Source of the DNA: Heterotrichella gracilis
Lineage: Eukaryota > Sar > Xanthophyceae > Tribonematales > Xanthonemataceae
Assembly: GCA_032358255.1 (NCBI GenBank)
Contig: JAULBX010022187.1
Coordinates: 124,001 to 188,000 of the forward strand
DNA length: 64,000 bases
Direction: 5' to 3'
Shown: positions 1-12,032 of the stretch, piece after piece
How positions within the stretch are numbered: position 1 is the first letter of the stretch
Layout: the number at the start of each line of letters is the position of its first letter
Position numbers and translations under genes: made by a program
Notes under the pieces: generated by a model
What the model was told of the DNA's origin: nothing
The model's input: the letters and a program-made list of their open reading frames with translations, nothing else
Databases searched by the model: none

Positions 1-3000
1 AGTGCCGGCAGTGCCACCATGTTTCTGCAATTCCAATCAGCTAACCTGGTTAACGGAGGAGGTGAGGATCAACGCTGGTGTGGCATGATGTCAACGTCTG
101 GCCTGACATTAAATATTGTCGTAGCGTGTAATTGGTGTCAACTGTCAGCCAACATGTGGTCTGCAATTCTGATAAATTATTGTACTGTTTAGTGATGCGC
201 AGCCGCTGCAGCTTACATCCGTAATGGTTGAATCCCTTGTGCACCACCAGGCCCAAAATCTGGACACATACTTTCTTATTCTTTCAAACCTATATAAGTA
301 CCAAGGGGGGTTAGAATAATCTTACAGAAATACAGGAGTTGCATACATACTGATAAGCTAAACTTGCCTTCCAATATGATGTCCAGCCTAACCATGAATA
401 TTTCAATCAACTTTAATATTTCAGTCAAAGAATTGGACCGGTCTCAAGAGATAAATAGTGCTGCTATTTGGCTCAAAATGGCTGTGTCCGAATTTGGTTG
501 AATAAAGCAACTGCGATGCCACCACCTAATAAAACATATTGCGTATGAAGCAATCACTAAATCCAGGACTCCAAAAATTACCCTATGATAGTATGTTGTG
601 AACTGTGGCCATGCCAATGTTGGCCAAGCTACATATGAGTGCACATAGCTCCACACTTTAACACAAAGTTCACGACAAAGATCTTGTGAATCCTAACATA
701 TCTATTATTTATTGGAAAGCAACTTGAGAGCCATTGGGTTTGCAGGCAGCTACTCTTTATCAAGTGCCAACGGCTGGTCGACTGTGTCCGGATCAAGTAC
801 GCCACTGCCTAAATATGTTACTTGATATATGCTGATGACACCTTGCAAGACCCACTAAACTCTAGTTTTTGTCACATTTTGATTATGCAGCATTGCTTGA
901 GTCAATGCACTGCAATTGCTTTGGCCTTGTTGTGCAGTTTAGCAACCCCTGTCAACATAAGAACGGGATCGGCCTTCAGTGATGACATGTGCACAATTTG
1001 AGTGATGACATATGTGCCTAATGAATGCAATGAATTTCTAGTGCATTGCCTTTTGATGCTTTGAGCAGCAATTCCAATGTGCAGATGCCTACAAAAACCC
1101 GACTCAGTTTGATGCAACTCCGCTCAACCTCCCTACCGGGCAAGTAGCCTAAGTCCCACTCCATAAGCAACCCACACGGTCTTGTATAATTAGCTCAAGT
1201 ACTTGTTCTGTCAAAACTGCGTGTCTGCATGATTTTACCCGTGGAGGAGCACCTCCTTACCCATGTGCTGCCATCATCAACCCTGTGTTTCTCTCCACCT
1301 CGCCTATTGACACCATAAGCTGAGCCACAATAAGGCATGCAATACCTGGATTTATCCATGCATTCATGAGTGTGCAAATGGTACAAGCAGTGTGGAACAG
1401 ACCTCCCGGGCACCGTGTGTATAAGGGTTGACTAGGTTGACTGCTGAACTTTGTTAAGCGCGGGGATGCTTGTAAAAGGTACATATTCATGTGGGTGCGC
1501 AGGTACGTGGCAACAGGAGTGGCCATGATCGCGCACTACTCCTGCCAAAACCGGATCCAATTGGCTCTCCTTGCCACACCCCACACCTTCTCAACAGTGG
1601 ATGGCTCACGGCAACTGGTGCGAATGGCCGACCAAAACTCTCTTAAAGTTGCTGTGCTTGTTGTGCGGTCTAGCCGCTGGAGGGTCCTTATTTATTCAAA
1701 AGTCATATTGGATGCATAACTGATTTGGTTGATCTTCAAGGTAATTACTTGGAAAGTTCAACATTTAAATGAGTCTGCTATTTATCAGACAGCCGACTTT
1801 TAGGTTGTTTGATGGGATACGTCGTCATTTGCATGTCTTTGCTTCCACCCATATTCAAATGCATCAAAGCATGCAGGCTTCAAGCAGTGGAAGCAGAAGC
1901 GCTGCTATGTGACGTATCATTCAGTTGCAATGATAAATGGAAACATGCAATGCACAATGCCACGTTTTGGAGCTGGTATTCACTGATATTTGATCATTGT
2001 GCTTGATTTTGCAGCTGCCAAACTCGGACACCACGTTATGCTCATGGCAAGGAACCGTTATGAACGCGTCAATGTACGCGGCAACAGCCGGCAGCTATGC
2101 AAACACCAAAACGGACTGCTACACATGGGTTCAAAAGGTGAGTGTGCATGGTTGTTGCACAAGCCAATGGGCAGTATTGACATGGAGTTCCCGTGTTGGC
2201 TGCTTGTGAGTTGTTTTGTACCTAAAACAGTCAACATCCTTGTGTGTGTACTCAATAGACGTTGACAGCAAAAGGCCTTCGCAACGTTACAGTTTATTAT
2301 AATGCCCCATATGGGTCAGTAGACGATTTGCAGCTATTTAATCGATTGTTTGTTAGTTACAAGCATTCCAACACTGCAACTTTACATCCATGCGGCGCCA
2401 AGCAATTCCTACCCAGCACTGTTTATAAATACCACCTACACATCCCATACAAATTATTTAATTTGCAGTGTATAAGTATATAATTCAGATTTTACTTAGA
2501 AACAAAGTTTTTTCTAGAGACACCACCCAATGGGCCATGGGTACATGCTACACACCAGACCCATGCAGCGCTTCCATACTGAGCGCCACACACTGCCCTT
2601 TTGCAGTGGTACGTTGCAGCAGAGCCGACTGGAGACTGTGCAACCAGCTGCGGGCTAGGTGCGCCCCTTTGTCCCGCTTCAGGCATATGCATTTCCTGCC
2701 ACCCAGCTGCTTGCACTGCGTGACATTCTGGTACCTTGTGCACCTTGGCCGCAATGTTGATGCCTTTACCTGCGGCGTGTGTTGCTCACGCTACTTTCTT
2801 GCATGTTGCCGTTTACTTGTGTCCATGCGTCCATGTGAATCACGCTGTTGTTTGATAGTCATTGCATTTGCATGGTGGACCGTTCTAGATGGCCTTGCTT
2901 CTCCTTCAAATGCCTTCACGCTTCTCATGTATAGACATGTCAATTGCAGTTCTTAATGTTTTTTTCAGCATGTGCCCAACAGGTTGCTGGCGCTTGCTCA

Positions 3001-4323
3001 AACTACGACCAGGGCAATGGGTTGAACCTAAACTACTACTATACATACATTACGGGGGGAGCTCATGGTGCGTTCCTCAAAGCCTGCGCTGATGGTATTA
3101 GAGGGATTATAGTAATATTTATGCAATTACTATTTTTTGACATGGGATATGGGATGCACTAGTCCTTCTGTCTCCTTAATGCTATTAAAATCAATATTAG
3201 CTTCGTCGCTGTTGCTCCGCAAATTGATATGCCTCATGTACGCACACGTTCCACAATATCAGATGGATTGTGCCAACTGTTTTGTGCCTCTCTGCTGTCT
3301 GCTTGGCCTCTCTGCTGTCTGCTCTCTGCTTGGCCACCATGGTGTCATCCACATTTGCAAGCGCACCCAATACTGTGCCATACTGTCTGCTGCTTACGTC
3401 TTTTTGAGTTGCCTTGTCATATGCCAGTCATGACTCAATGGTTGTGTCCAGGCACAAATGGCAACCAGGGTGGGGATGATGACTACGACAACTTCGAATA
3501 CTGTGTTAATTATGATACCATTGGTGGGCACAGTGAGTCGGACATCAGTGACGATTATTGTGCAGACAATTGCTACGCAGTTTTGCCATTGACAACATAG
3601 GTAAGGCAAAACAATTTTAAGCAACATGGGTATGTTACAGTAAGAAAATGGGGTAGTGCCAAATTCTACAACTCACAAAAGGTGTACATTGCTTGCTTGG
3701 GGATTGTGAACCCGCACCGGTGTGTTGTGCATTTCTAGCATGAGACATTATAGCCATGTTGTGCATGCACAATGACTGCGGCGGCAACAGCATTTAGTAT
3801 GAAAGGGGAGTAATCTTAATGTATTCTTTTCTTGTTGCAATGCCACCATCATATGCCGTAACCATCAACCACAGCAAGAGAGAGAATAGTGCAACTATGG
3901 AGTGTAATCAATCTAGGGCGCAACAATTAGAGTTGAAATTCCTTGCATTACATCCTTCAAGGCTTTGTATACCTGCCCTTCGCAGGACCCGCCCGGTCAG
4001 TCAACCCCGTTCTTTTCATCACTGGTGTTGGCCTCCCCCGCAATGTTAATCGCCTGTCCATCTACATCAACAACACACAGCTATTGCCTTCCCTGGACCC
4101 AATTGCTGCCCTTCAAGCTGAGGAGGCTCTCGTGGACAATGCGCTCTTAAACGCCAACTCAGGCCTCTGCAATGGGGTCAAAGACCTAGCCGGGTTGCCG
4201 GAATTCAATTATGATTATGAAGTCGGTCAACAATTTTGCCATTTTGCCAACTTGGATGGCACCTCATATGATATGCCAGCAAATAGCGCGGCTCTGGAGT
4301 GGGGTGTCAGCTCAAATGACTAA
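1..4323 (+). CDS. Secreted glycoprotein of unknown family, C-terminal part (5' end outside window)
   Basis: This is a paralogue of the whole gene at 12033-23578, entering the window inside its exon 14. Exons: 1-61, 746-796, 1085-1139, 1503-1617, 2015-2137, 2569-2608, 2969-3067, 3452-3600, 3986-4323. Eight of the nine match the paralogue in phase, and all full-length exons match in length except two. The last is 9 nt shorter. The exon ending at 3600 is 4 nt shorter, so the predicted frame meets a stop at 3598-3600 just before the last exon, and the final exon (still open and well conserved) would be out of frame. This may be a decaying copy, a copy ending early, alternative splicing, or a sequencing slip. 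The donor after 1139 is GC where the paralogue has GT. Conserved features are a Cys-rich region (CSWQGT, ACSNY), an acidic Asp/Tyr stretch and a final domain ending SSND. Function unknown. Confidence 0.65.
2541..2666 (+). other. Conserved 126-bp block around a 40-nt microexon (copy 1)
   Basis: This block aligns without gaps to 22107-22232, with 3 differences by eye in 126 positions, while neighbouring exons of the two paralogues agree at only about four positions in five. It holds a 40-nt exon (2569-2608) needed to keep the reading phase between the exons ending 2137 and starting 2969. The conservation runs about 28 bp upstream and 58 bp downstream of that exon. Confidence 0.7.
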
Positions 4324-5083
4324 GCCAGACCCAACAGAATAATACGGCCCCAACAGTCTTGTGAGCCCGGGTTGGCTCCCTGAATGTGACTGTCAAATAA
4401 ATCTTGTTAACCTTGTATTACAAGCTTGGCTAAAATGGGGAGCACGAAAGTGCGGTAAGCGGCACGACTGGTTGGCCACCATCTGCCACACTGGAAACAA
4501 TGTCAGTTAAGCCTTGGCTCTAGGACCGGGGTGAGGCATACCCAGACATGCTAACCTGGCTTCAAAGCTGGAAAGCAAATGTTTACTTACTTACTTTGCA
4601 GCAGTGGGTGTCAAGCTTGGCCACCGCGACAGACAATATTATGTTGTGCATGCACTAGTAGGAAAATTGTGCCAGCCAAATGGATGCTAAGCGATCGATA
4701 ATAATAACAAGCTGCTAGGATTTGAGCTCAATGACATTGAAACCATGCAGTAATCATCAGCAATTGCAATTGCCACAAATATTATTATCAGATGATATGA
4801 AGTAATGTGCCAATGGGAATGCACATACGTAATTATTAACAAATCTGCACTTCAATCAAGTGTTCTCAGTTGATGGCAAGAAGCAAGGAGGAGAACAGGC
4901 CTCATTTTTGAAAGTGCAATGCCTTCGTTTTGCCGAGTCCCTAGTTCTCCTGTATTGTCTTATCACTTCACTCGAGACCAACCAGCAGTATGGGTTTCAG
5001 GCTGCAAAATTTAAATGCAACATGACTCCTCAACAAGTGAACTACTATGCATCGGCTGCAGCGGCCACGTCTCGGGGCAGACC
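4324..5083. other. Convergent intergenic spacer with a SINE-like repeat
   Basis: This spacer lies between the 3' ends of the cut glycoprotein gene (plus) and the second glycoprotein gene (minus). It holds the dispersed repeat at 4432-4595. On the minus strand there is a good splice acceptor (TTTTGCAG) near 5006. If the minus gene does not stop at 5084, this acceptor could lead to a short alternative last exon of about a dozen codons. Nothing else was recognised. Confidence 0.6.
4432..4595 (+). repeat. Dispersed short repeat, SINE-like, copy A
   Basis: About 165 bp that reappear in reverse orientation at 42719-42884, with only a few mismatches by eye. The element starts at an AAAATGGGGAGCA motif and ends in a short (TTAC)n tail, as short retroposons often do. 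A weak B-box-like stretch (GGCTTCAAAGC) lies near the tail. It has no coding capacity. It sits just downstream of a gene end. With only two copies in view, the family assignment is an inference. Confidence 0.6.
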
Positions 5084-8000
5084 TTACTGTATTGCCACAT
5101 GTACCGTCATGTTGGGCGCCCTCGCGGCCACTCCCTCAAATACATTGGTGGTATTCTGGCCGTACGCGGCGTCAAAGGACGCTTGCATAGCCTCGAAGTA
5201 GATGTTTGCCAACGTCATGTTCATGGCACATGTGCCAGGGATGAGCAGTTGTGTGAGCTCAAAGGGCTCCACGGTGCCATTGGCGGTGATGGTGAAGCCA
5301 AATGGGAGGTTGTTGCCCGAACACACAAGTGCCTGCAGGTAAAAACCCAACCATTAACGGGCACACCCCTAGTGAATGAGTGGGTATGTGGTCCAACTTA
5401 CATGCCGTTTAGATTGGACCTCACCTCAGGCTAAGGTTCGACAAGCCCACGTAATCAATTGTGAAGCCTTTTTTTAGGGCAATGTTAGCAAAGCTACGAA
5501 GTGCCGATCGGCGATTATGCATTGGTGCAGCACAACATTACTCACAGTCCCATTTGCGCCAGCAACTGTGACGTTGAGGCCAGTCTGGATGAGCGCATTG
5601 CGCACGGATTGGTATGCGTTGGTGGCCCAGCCTTTCTCGTTGTTCCAATGTGTAGCAGCCTCATAGACACCGAAAATCGCGCCACCAGTGAGCATAACCA
5701 ATCCCGTGAATTTAGTGGCCTGCCACGAGTACTTGCTAAAACCTATCTTCTTCAGGAATTGAATAGACTGCAAACAAGGTTGAGGAAAAAGCGTCATTAA
5801 GGGTTTTAGGGTTTAGGGTTTAGGGTTTAGGGTACGCATGCCACGCGATTGCCATCTTGGCCAGGGGTGGCTTGGGTGCTGAAGTAGCTGAAGCGCTCAT
5901 ATTATGGTGGTGCATCAATGCGATAGGGGTGTGGCTCTATGTCACATGTGAATTCTCCCTGGTGGCCATATACATACACACTTTAAAGTTTATGGTGCAG
6001 ATTGTTTGCATTCCGTGTCTCACATGTGCCCCAATGTGAGCAATGAGCATCAAATTACAGCATTTTACCTACCTTATAATTAAAGCTTTCAACGTCGATA
6101 TTTGTAACATACTCGGATCCAAATGGCTTCCAACCAAAAATGTCGAAGGTGTTCTTGCGTTGTGGCAGCAATGCAGTGGAGCCGCTCCTCGATGAGTAGG
6201 CGTCCTCATCGTCGCTGGTGTCATAAGGCTCGGGATTTAGCATGATTGCGGCATTCCCCTCACACAGGCCAAGGTCTAAGGGAGTCTGCTGGGGTCTGAA
6301 AGTGAGGTGCCGTCGCATCTGACCGGACTGCGTCCGCTGTTCTGCCCCTATGGGGTTTGACAGCAGGCGCCGGCGGGCGTATGTGGTCACTTCCTGTGCA
6401 TCCTGCAGTTGTCCAATTAAGCGTATGTAAGGTACAATTATCATGTCCACGAGATTGTACCATGGCCACATACCCCAAATCCTCAACAATGCACGTACCA
6501 CCTCCATGGAGCCCTTCATTTGATCACATTAATTGTATAAAAAGCTACATTCAACGCATATGATTTATGCAAACTTTTCTATCAATATTGGGGGAGGAGG
6601 GGGGTGGTGGTATACCTATTCAGATTATTTTATACATATTGGTTGCATTTTGTTTACCGTTTGTTCTTTATGACCATATTCCTGGCATTAATGACTACGT
6701 TATAAATCCCTATTAACTCGAATCCCAAGATTACATTGTTACCGCACGCACCGAGTCCAAGAATGGCACATCGCAGTTACAGAAGGAGTCATCTGTTTCC
6801 TCGTCCACTGGCAGCTGCTCCCCATTGCCCGTGCTGGTACTGGTACCAGTGGTGCTTGTGCCATCCGTAATACTGCTACCATCGGTGCTGCCAGTGCCAT
6901 CAGTGGTTGGTGTGGTTGTGTCTGGTGTAGTGTCTGGTGTGGTGTTGGGTTTGGTGTCCGGGGTAGTGCCGGTGGTTGTTCCACCACCAGTGTCAGTAGT
7001 GTCTGCAACCAAGAAGCAGCTTATCAAGCAAAGAAAACACACCAACAACAGTCCAAAATGCGGACAATTGCAAACAATCAGCAGTTGCTCCACTCACGCC
7101 ATTTGACATTCAATTATCATTCCAACAAATCAATGACTTACCAAACCCTGGCAAGTTGACGCCCGGATTGAGTGAAGGTATGTTTGCATCCGGATTACCA
7201 GTTGGTACGTCGTTACTCTGCAAGGAGGTCAGGCCAGCCATCAGATGCCGCACTACTATATGACTGTTTAGGGTTTTTAGACTGTTTAGGGTTTATAAAC
7301 AGTTGTCATTGGCAAGCACTACACTTTTCATGCACACGGCAGGTGAAAATCATGGCAAAAGAGATGCCACGAATGCTGCCAAAGGGGCATGCACATATTA
7401 TGCATCGTCGCAAGGTAGATGGCCCCACTCTGCACGTACAGAGATTGAGCCAGTAGTGCCGGTGTATGTGGAACCAGTCCCATCAATGCCCGGCAAGATG
7501 TCGCTGTCATCGAAACCATCGCCACCATCATCAATGTCCGGATCAAACTCAAAAAAGGACTTGCCATGCAAAGCCACGCTGCCAACTTTCACCTGCACCC
7601 ACATGGAACAAGTCAAGATATGGGTTTCAACAGCCAAAACAAATGGCAGAAAATGAAAATACTAGGCCCATCCGACTGTCCCTGAGATGTTCACTTCATC
7701 GTTATACTCGTATCCCTTCATTGTTGCTGGTTGGTGCAACAGGCAATTGAGTGTTTCTTCTGCCTCGACAGCCATAATCAACCTGGTGCACTGGGCACCG
7801 TGCAATGTCACCAGCTTACGCAGGTGTGCGCATGCAATGTATTGTCCTTGAACAGTGACCGCATTACACCACCAGAGGATATAGCCGACCAGTGTGGCAC
7901 ATTTGCTTGTCGACGTCTGGGAAAACCCCGCAATATACATTGTTCTGGATTGTTTGCTTTGTATACATTCTGCAAACTACAAAGCAAACACTCCAGAACA

Positions 8001-10481
8001 CACACAGAAACATATGGGTATGTGGGATGCACAAATGTGTGGCTCACCACCAGGGCAAAGTCTCCGCTGATGGCCTTGGCTGTCTCTGTGGCATTGGGGA
8101 GGAACCAGTCCGCTGCCAGCAGCATGGTGTTGCAGGCCATGTAGTAGTGGTAGTGCCGGCCGGTGAGGCCCGCGGATTGAGCCATGTGGCACTTGCCCTC
8201 AGGACCCTGCAAGCGGAAATGGCATGGTTAATCAGCTTAGTTAGCACCATTATCTCTCTATTACAGATGGGCGCAACTGGTCCACGCAGGGTCTACACTG
8301 TTTCCGGCAAATGCCAATGCGTGAAGAGCACGACATGCTGCCAGTTGCCATGGCAGTAATAGGACGACAAATAATGTTGTAAATTTAATTTTATTTTTAT
8401 TTAAAGCAACTTTGAAAATTGTAACTTAAACATACATGTAAGATAGATTTGAATGTTGTAAATTACATAGAATATTAATAAGAATTAATATAAACCCCTT
8501 AATACTGTGTTTTTTGTGCTCACAATTTTTGGGTTCAACACCGCCCCTGCCAGCAGCTCCACATGCCCTTCTGTCACCACCACGCGGTACACGTCCAGCA
8601 CCACGCTGCGCGCCTCGTCACCGCCCACCATCAGCAGCGCATTGGGAGGAGAGGACATGAACGACATGGGGCTGTCGAGGAATGCACGCACGTCGCTGGC
8701 GTACTTGCCCCAGCATTGGGCGGCAGCGGCGGCAGAAGGCGGCGCGTACCTGTGGGGGATAGGGTATAGATAGGGAGGGAGAATAAAATTGACTGATATT
8801 CAAAAATTCATATCAGTCAGTATTCTGCGCATGCAAGGGTGCCCCACTGGCCTAGGAGGAAGAATTCATGATGTGCCAGGTGGCAACCACACCCGGCAGC
8901 AGAGGCAGCAGGCATGTGAGATCACGCGCTCCGCAAGCATGTGCATGTGCATGTGCATGTGGGTGGGTGGCGGGTGTTCACTTGCTCGTGCGGCGGGTTT
9001 GCACATTTACCATCACACTGTGCGGCAGCACACCTGGGCAGGCCAGCTGGCAAGTCTCCAAAGACCTCGTCGGCAAAATCGCACAGCAGCGCCCAGTCTT
9101 TCATGAATGAGGCGGTGTCCAGGATGCCGTGCGACATTGCGCCCACGCGGTTGACCTGCGGATGGGCATGCACGTGGCGTCAGCTTCCCGCCATGGCTTG
9201 CTTGCATGTGCAGCTTGCAATGCCGCCACGCGTGCCACTAATCATGCAGCTGGTGCCAGATGCAGCACTAGCTGTGGGCGCTGCTACGCACTGTCGGCCC
9301 ACATGCTAGACCAGCCGCCACCCACCCTCAGATTTTATTGTACAAAATAAAATCCAAAAGAATTGCGAAAAAAAGGTGGTAAAGCTTTGCGAAACTTCTC
9401 ATTAATAAATAACCCATATTTCACTAACAATTGTTGCAACTACTGACAACGTTGTGTTAATAATTTAGTCAACCCATACTACCTAAAAATAAATCTCAAA
9501 GGACACACCGCAACCCCAAAACCGCACATCCCCGCCCTAATCCGCCAAGCGGGTATGCGGTGGACCATACTGAGCCCATGCACGCCGGTGCCCTTGGCAA
9601 TAGTAGACCCCTCACACCCACACTACAAAAAAAGGTAAAGCCCGACGCGAGACGCTTAACAAGAACCACATGGCTGGATGATGTGTGGGTGGATCATCAA
9701 GAAATGCACGCACGTGCATGTTCACCTCCCTGCACGCACCACGTTGGGCATGATTGCCGCCAGGTCCTCAAGCTCCATGCTGATGCGCACCGCCACCTGG
9801 TGCTCCAACCCCAGGGGCTGACCCAGGGGCTCAACCTGCGCACCCCTGCCGGTGAGGTAGTAGCTGACCACTGCATCTGCGTGCTGGCCCACTGTGCAGT
9901 TGGGCGTTCCTCGGTCCAGGTCATGCTCCGGGTGGCGGGCGCGGTGGTCGGTGAGCTGCAAGGTGGGTGCAAGGGGTAAGGGGCAAGGGAGTGCTGCATG
10001 CCCAAACCCTAAACCCTAAACCCTGAAGTCCAAGCAGGGCGCCGGTCCTGAATCCTGAAGCTTACTGAAGCCCAAGCCCTAAACCCTAAACCCTGAAGCC
10101 CAAGCCTTTCGGCAGTACTGTGCAGCAGGTGCAAGCTGCTGGTGTTGTGTTTTGTTGTCCACAACTAGTGGGGGTGTCTGGTATTGCTCAACGCGGCCTG
10201 ATGCGGGCAGGCTTGTGCAATCTTATTCAGAAAGTGTGAGGGCTTGCCGCCCCTGGGCCAGCATTTAAACTTTTGTAGCCACGCCCAGCGCTTTGTAGGG
10301 TTCTGGTTCGTCGCACCCAGCGCTTTGTAGTCCTGGGAAGCGCCTCCAGCTGGGTTGTGCCTTTGTCGGTGGTCACGTTGGCGGGGTCTGAGGCCTGCTG
10401 GCTCAGCGGAGCAGCTCCCACTAGCACTGCCAGCAGGGCAGCTGCCACTATGGAGGGGCAATGGCGCGCCATTGCTGCCAT
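5084..10481 (-). CDS. Second secreted glycoprotein, unknown family (12 exons, about 759 aa)
   Basis: Exons in transcript order: 10481-10317, 9955-9740, 9155-9034, 8749-8542, 8206-8048, 7814-7695, 7592-7440, 7217-7142, 7002-6743, 6402-6073, 5767-5546, 5332-5084; sum 2280 nt. The start is the ATG opening a signal peptide (MAAMARHC then an Ala/Leu core, cleavage near residue 24). Residues 56-330 look beta-rich with scattered Cys. There follow an Asp-rich segment, a Thr/Pro/Asp mucin-like linker (repeated TTPDT, residues about 407-470), an FCNCDVPF motif, a basic RRRLL stretch, an apolar Gly-rich segment (FTGLVMLTGGAIFG, about residue 625) and a sequon-rich C-terminus. There is no C-terminal membrane anchor. 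The gene diverges from the glycoprotein at 12033. The exon 6 acceptor and exon 10 start are the weakest boundaries: exon 10 could begin near 6513, adding an apolar, Trp-rich stretch, and the last exon could splice on beyond 5084. Family not recognised; a cell-surface or wall role is inference. Confidence 0.68.
5799..5832 (+). repeat. Interstitial telomere array (TTTAGGG)n
   Basis: About four uninterrupted plant-type telomere units. They lie in the intron upstream of the exon at 5767-5546 of the minus-strand glycoprotein gene. Confidence 0.9.
8938..8965 (+). repeat. (ATGTGC)n microsatellite running into a G/T tract
   Basis: Four ATGTGC units followed by GTGGGTGGGTGG. It lies inside an intron of the minus-strand glycoprotein gene. 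Confidence 0.8.
10003..10098 (-). repeat. Telomere motifs (CCCTAAA) in two short clusters
   Basis: Two short CCCTAAA clusters (about 10003-10022 and 10078-10092) are separated by a repeated CTGAAGCCCAAGCC phrase. They sit in the first intron of the minus-strand glycoprotein gene. Confidence 0.8.
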
Positions 10482-12032
10482 CGTCAAAAGTCACCAGGGG
10501 CGCAGTGTGTACGTGGGTAGCAACGTCAGGCCAAGAGGGGAAATACTCGGCGGAGGGGGTGCAGCCTCCTCGACCAGCCGCTGCACTGGTGGTACCACCC
10601 TACAGGGAGCAAGGACACAGGGTCACATAAACATGGTTGGGCGGTAACGCACACGTGGGCAGCGTGCGCGGTAATTAATGGAACTGCTTCAGGTGTGTCT
10701 CGAGGGCGGTGTGAGAGTACTCTAGTTGGAGTGCCCAGCGAGGTGCGCGTGCGACAGCTCAGCAACGCATGCCGGTACGGGCCCCACACACCTGCTTGAT
10801 GGCATGCGAGGCGTCTTCCGCCTATGATGTAGCACTGCAGCTGAATTAGCCCGTGTCACCCGTCAGCGCACGGCATGTGCGTGGTTTGTGGAGGGCTTTT
10901 CGCTTTAGACTGTTTAGACCTTCCAGTACCACATGAGGAGGGGTGCCCGGGCACTAGAGTAGTCCGCGGTCCGCGGCCCGTGACCCTCGTGAGACCCAAT
11001 TCAGGCAAGGAAACAACCGCTAAACATAGCGGGCCAAGGTGCTTGGAAGACATAAGCGTGCGCGTTGAGTGAGTGCCAAGGAGCAGGTTCATGCACAAAC
11101 GAATCAGCGCGAACCACTGCCAGATGCATGCATGCACTATCCCGAAAGAAGGCTTGCGAACCACGGAGCATCAATCTGCCGGGTACGCCCGCTTTGCGCT
11201 GAAGTAGGTCTAAGTGTGGCTCTCAAAACAGTGGATAGGGGAGCTTGAATACACGGCTGTCCCCGTTTCGGGGCGCTAGCACGGTATTTTGAGCATGCCC
11301 ATCATGCTCAGTTGCTTTCCGGAGGTTCAAGTTTGCAGGTTATTAGCACTTTTGTTGGTAGTTCATATTCTGTCTCTGAAGTCTGACATTCTTGCACTCT
11401 TGCTCTTCGGTAGCCATGCGACTGGTGTGTTTTCGTAATTCCCCGAACTGGCCGTTCCGCATGTCCGCTCCCTGGTGGACACCGTGCCCCTTGCGAGGCA
11501 GTCACGGAACTTAGTCCATGACTCAAAACGCTTGGTGCTCCTTTGGTGGGCGCACGCTCACTTGAATTGCATACGCGTTGGGCACTGCAGTATATACCGT
11601 ACAGGAGCACCCACCACGAAATACTTACCAAAGAGTTGCCCAAGTCTGCCTGCTACAGCCTGGTCTGCCTGCTCACTACAGCCTGGTGCAGCGTATAACT
11701 CCCTCCGTTTAGTGCACAGGGAGCCGGAGGTCCCTATGCAACTTCTCGAGCCTGGTTCCCGCCAAGTCGCCCTCAAACCTAGCACCTGAATTCACAACCA
11801 TCAGCCATGGTCAAGTTGCCCTACGAACCCTGAAATCACACCATCAGCTATGTGTTATAGGCGTGAGGTTGGAGAGTCGCCAGGGAAGTGCCCGGCTAAC
11901 CAGCTGGCAACTCCTCATTTTTCCGTTGTGCAGGTCTTGTGCACAGCAGTAACCTCTGCAGCAGCCTTCAGCAGCGGTTCAGCAGCAGGGATTTAGCAGG
12001 CTTCAGCCTCCAGCTGCAGCAGAGCTTGCCCC
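10482..12032. other. Divergent intergenic region between two glycoprotein genes
   Basis: About 1.55 kb separate the start codons of the minus-strand and plus-strand glycoprotein genes, so both promoters must lie here. The last 90 bp before 12033 are rich in CAG/CTGCAG and look like 5' UTR. Around 11640-11700 there is a short duplication (TGCCTGCTACAGCCTGGT and variants). No convincing gene or RNA was seen. Confidence 0.5.

Noticed and set aside
2468-2956. 162-codon plus-strand frame
   Set aside because: It spans a microexon and two introns in the wrong frame; the paralogous region does not keep it open.
4860-5201. Plus-strand open frame with a protein-like stretch (NMTPQQVNYYASAAAA)
   Set aside because: It overlaps the end of the minus-strand gene, and no splice sites or neighbouring exons support it.
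6586-6612. G-run cluster that could form a G-quadruplex
   Set aside because: Real but short, intronic and on the non-transcribed strand; G/C-rich tracts of this kind are common in this window, so no special role is claimed.
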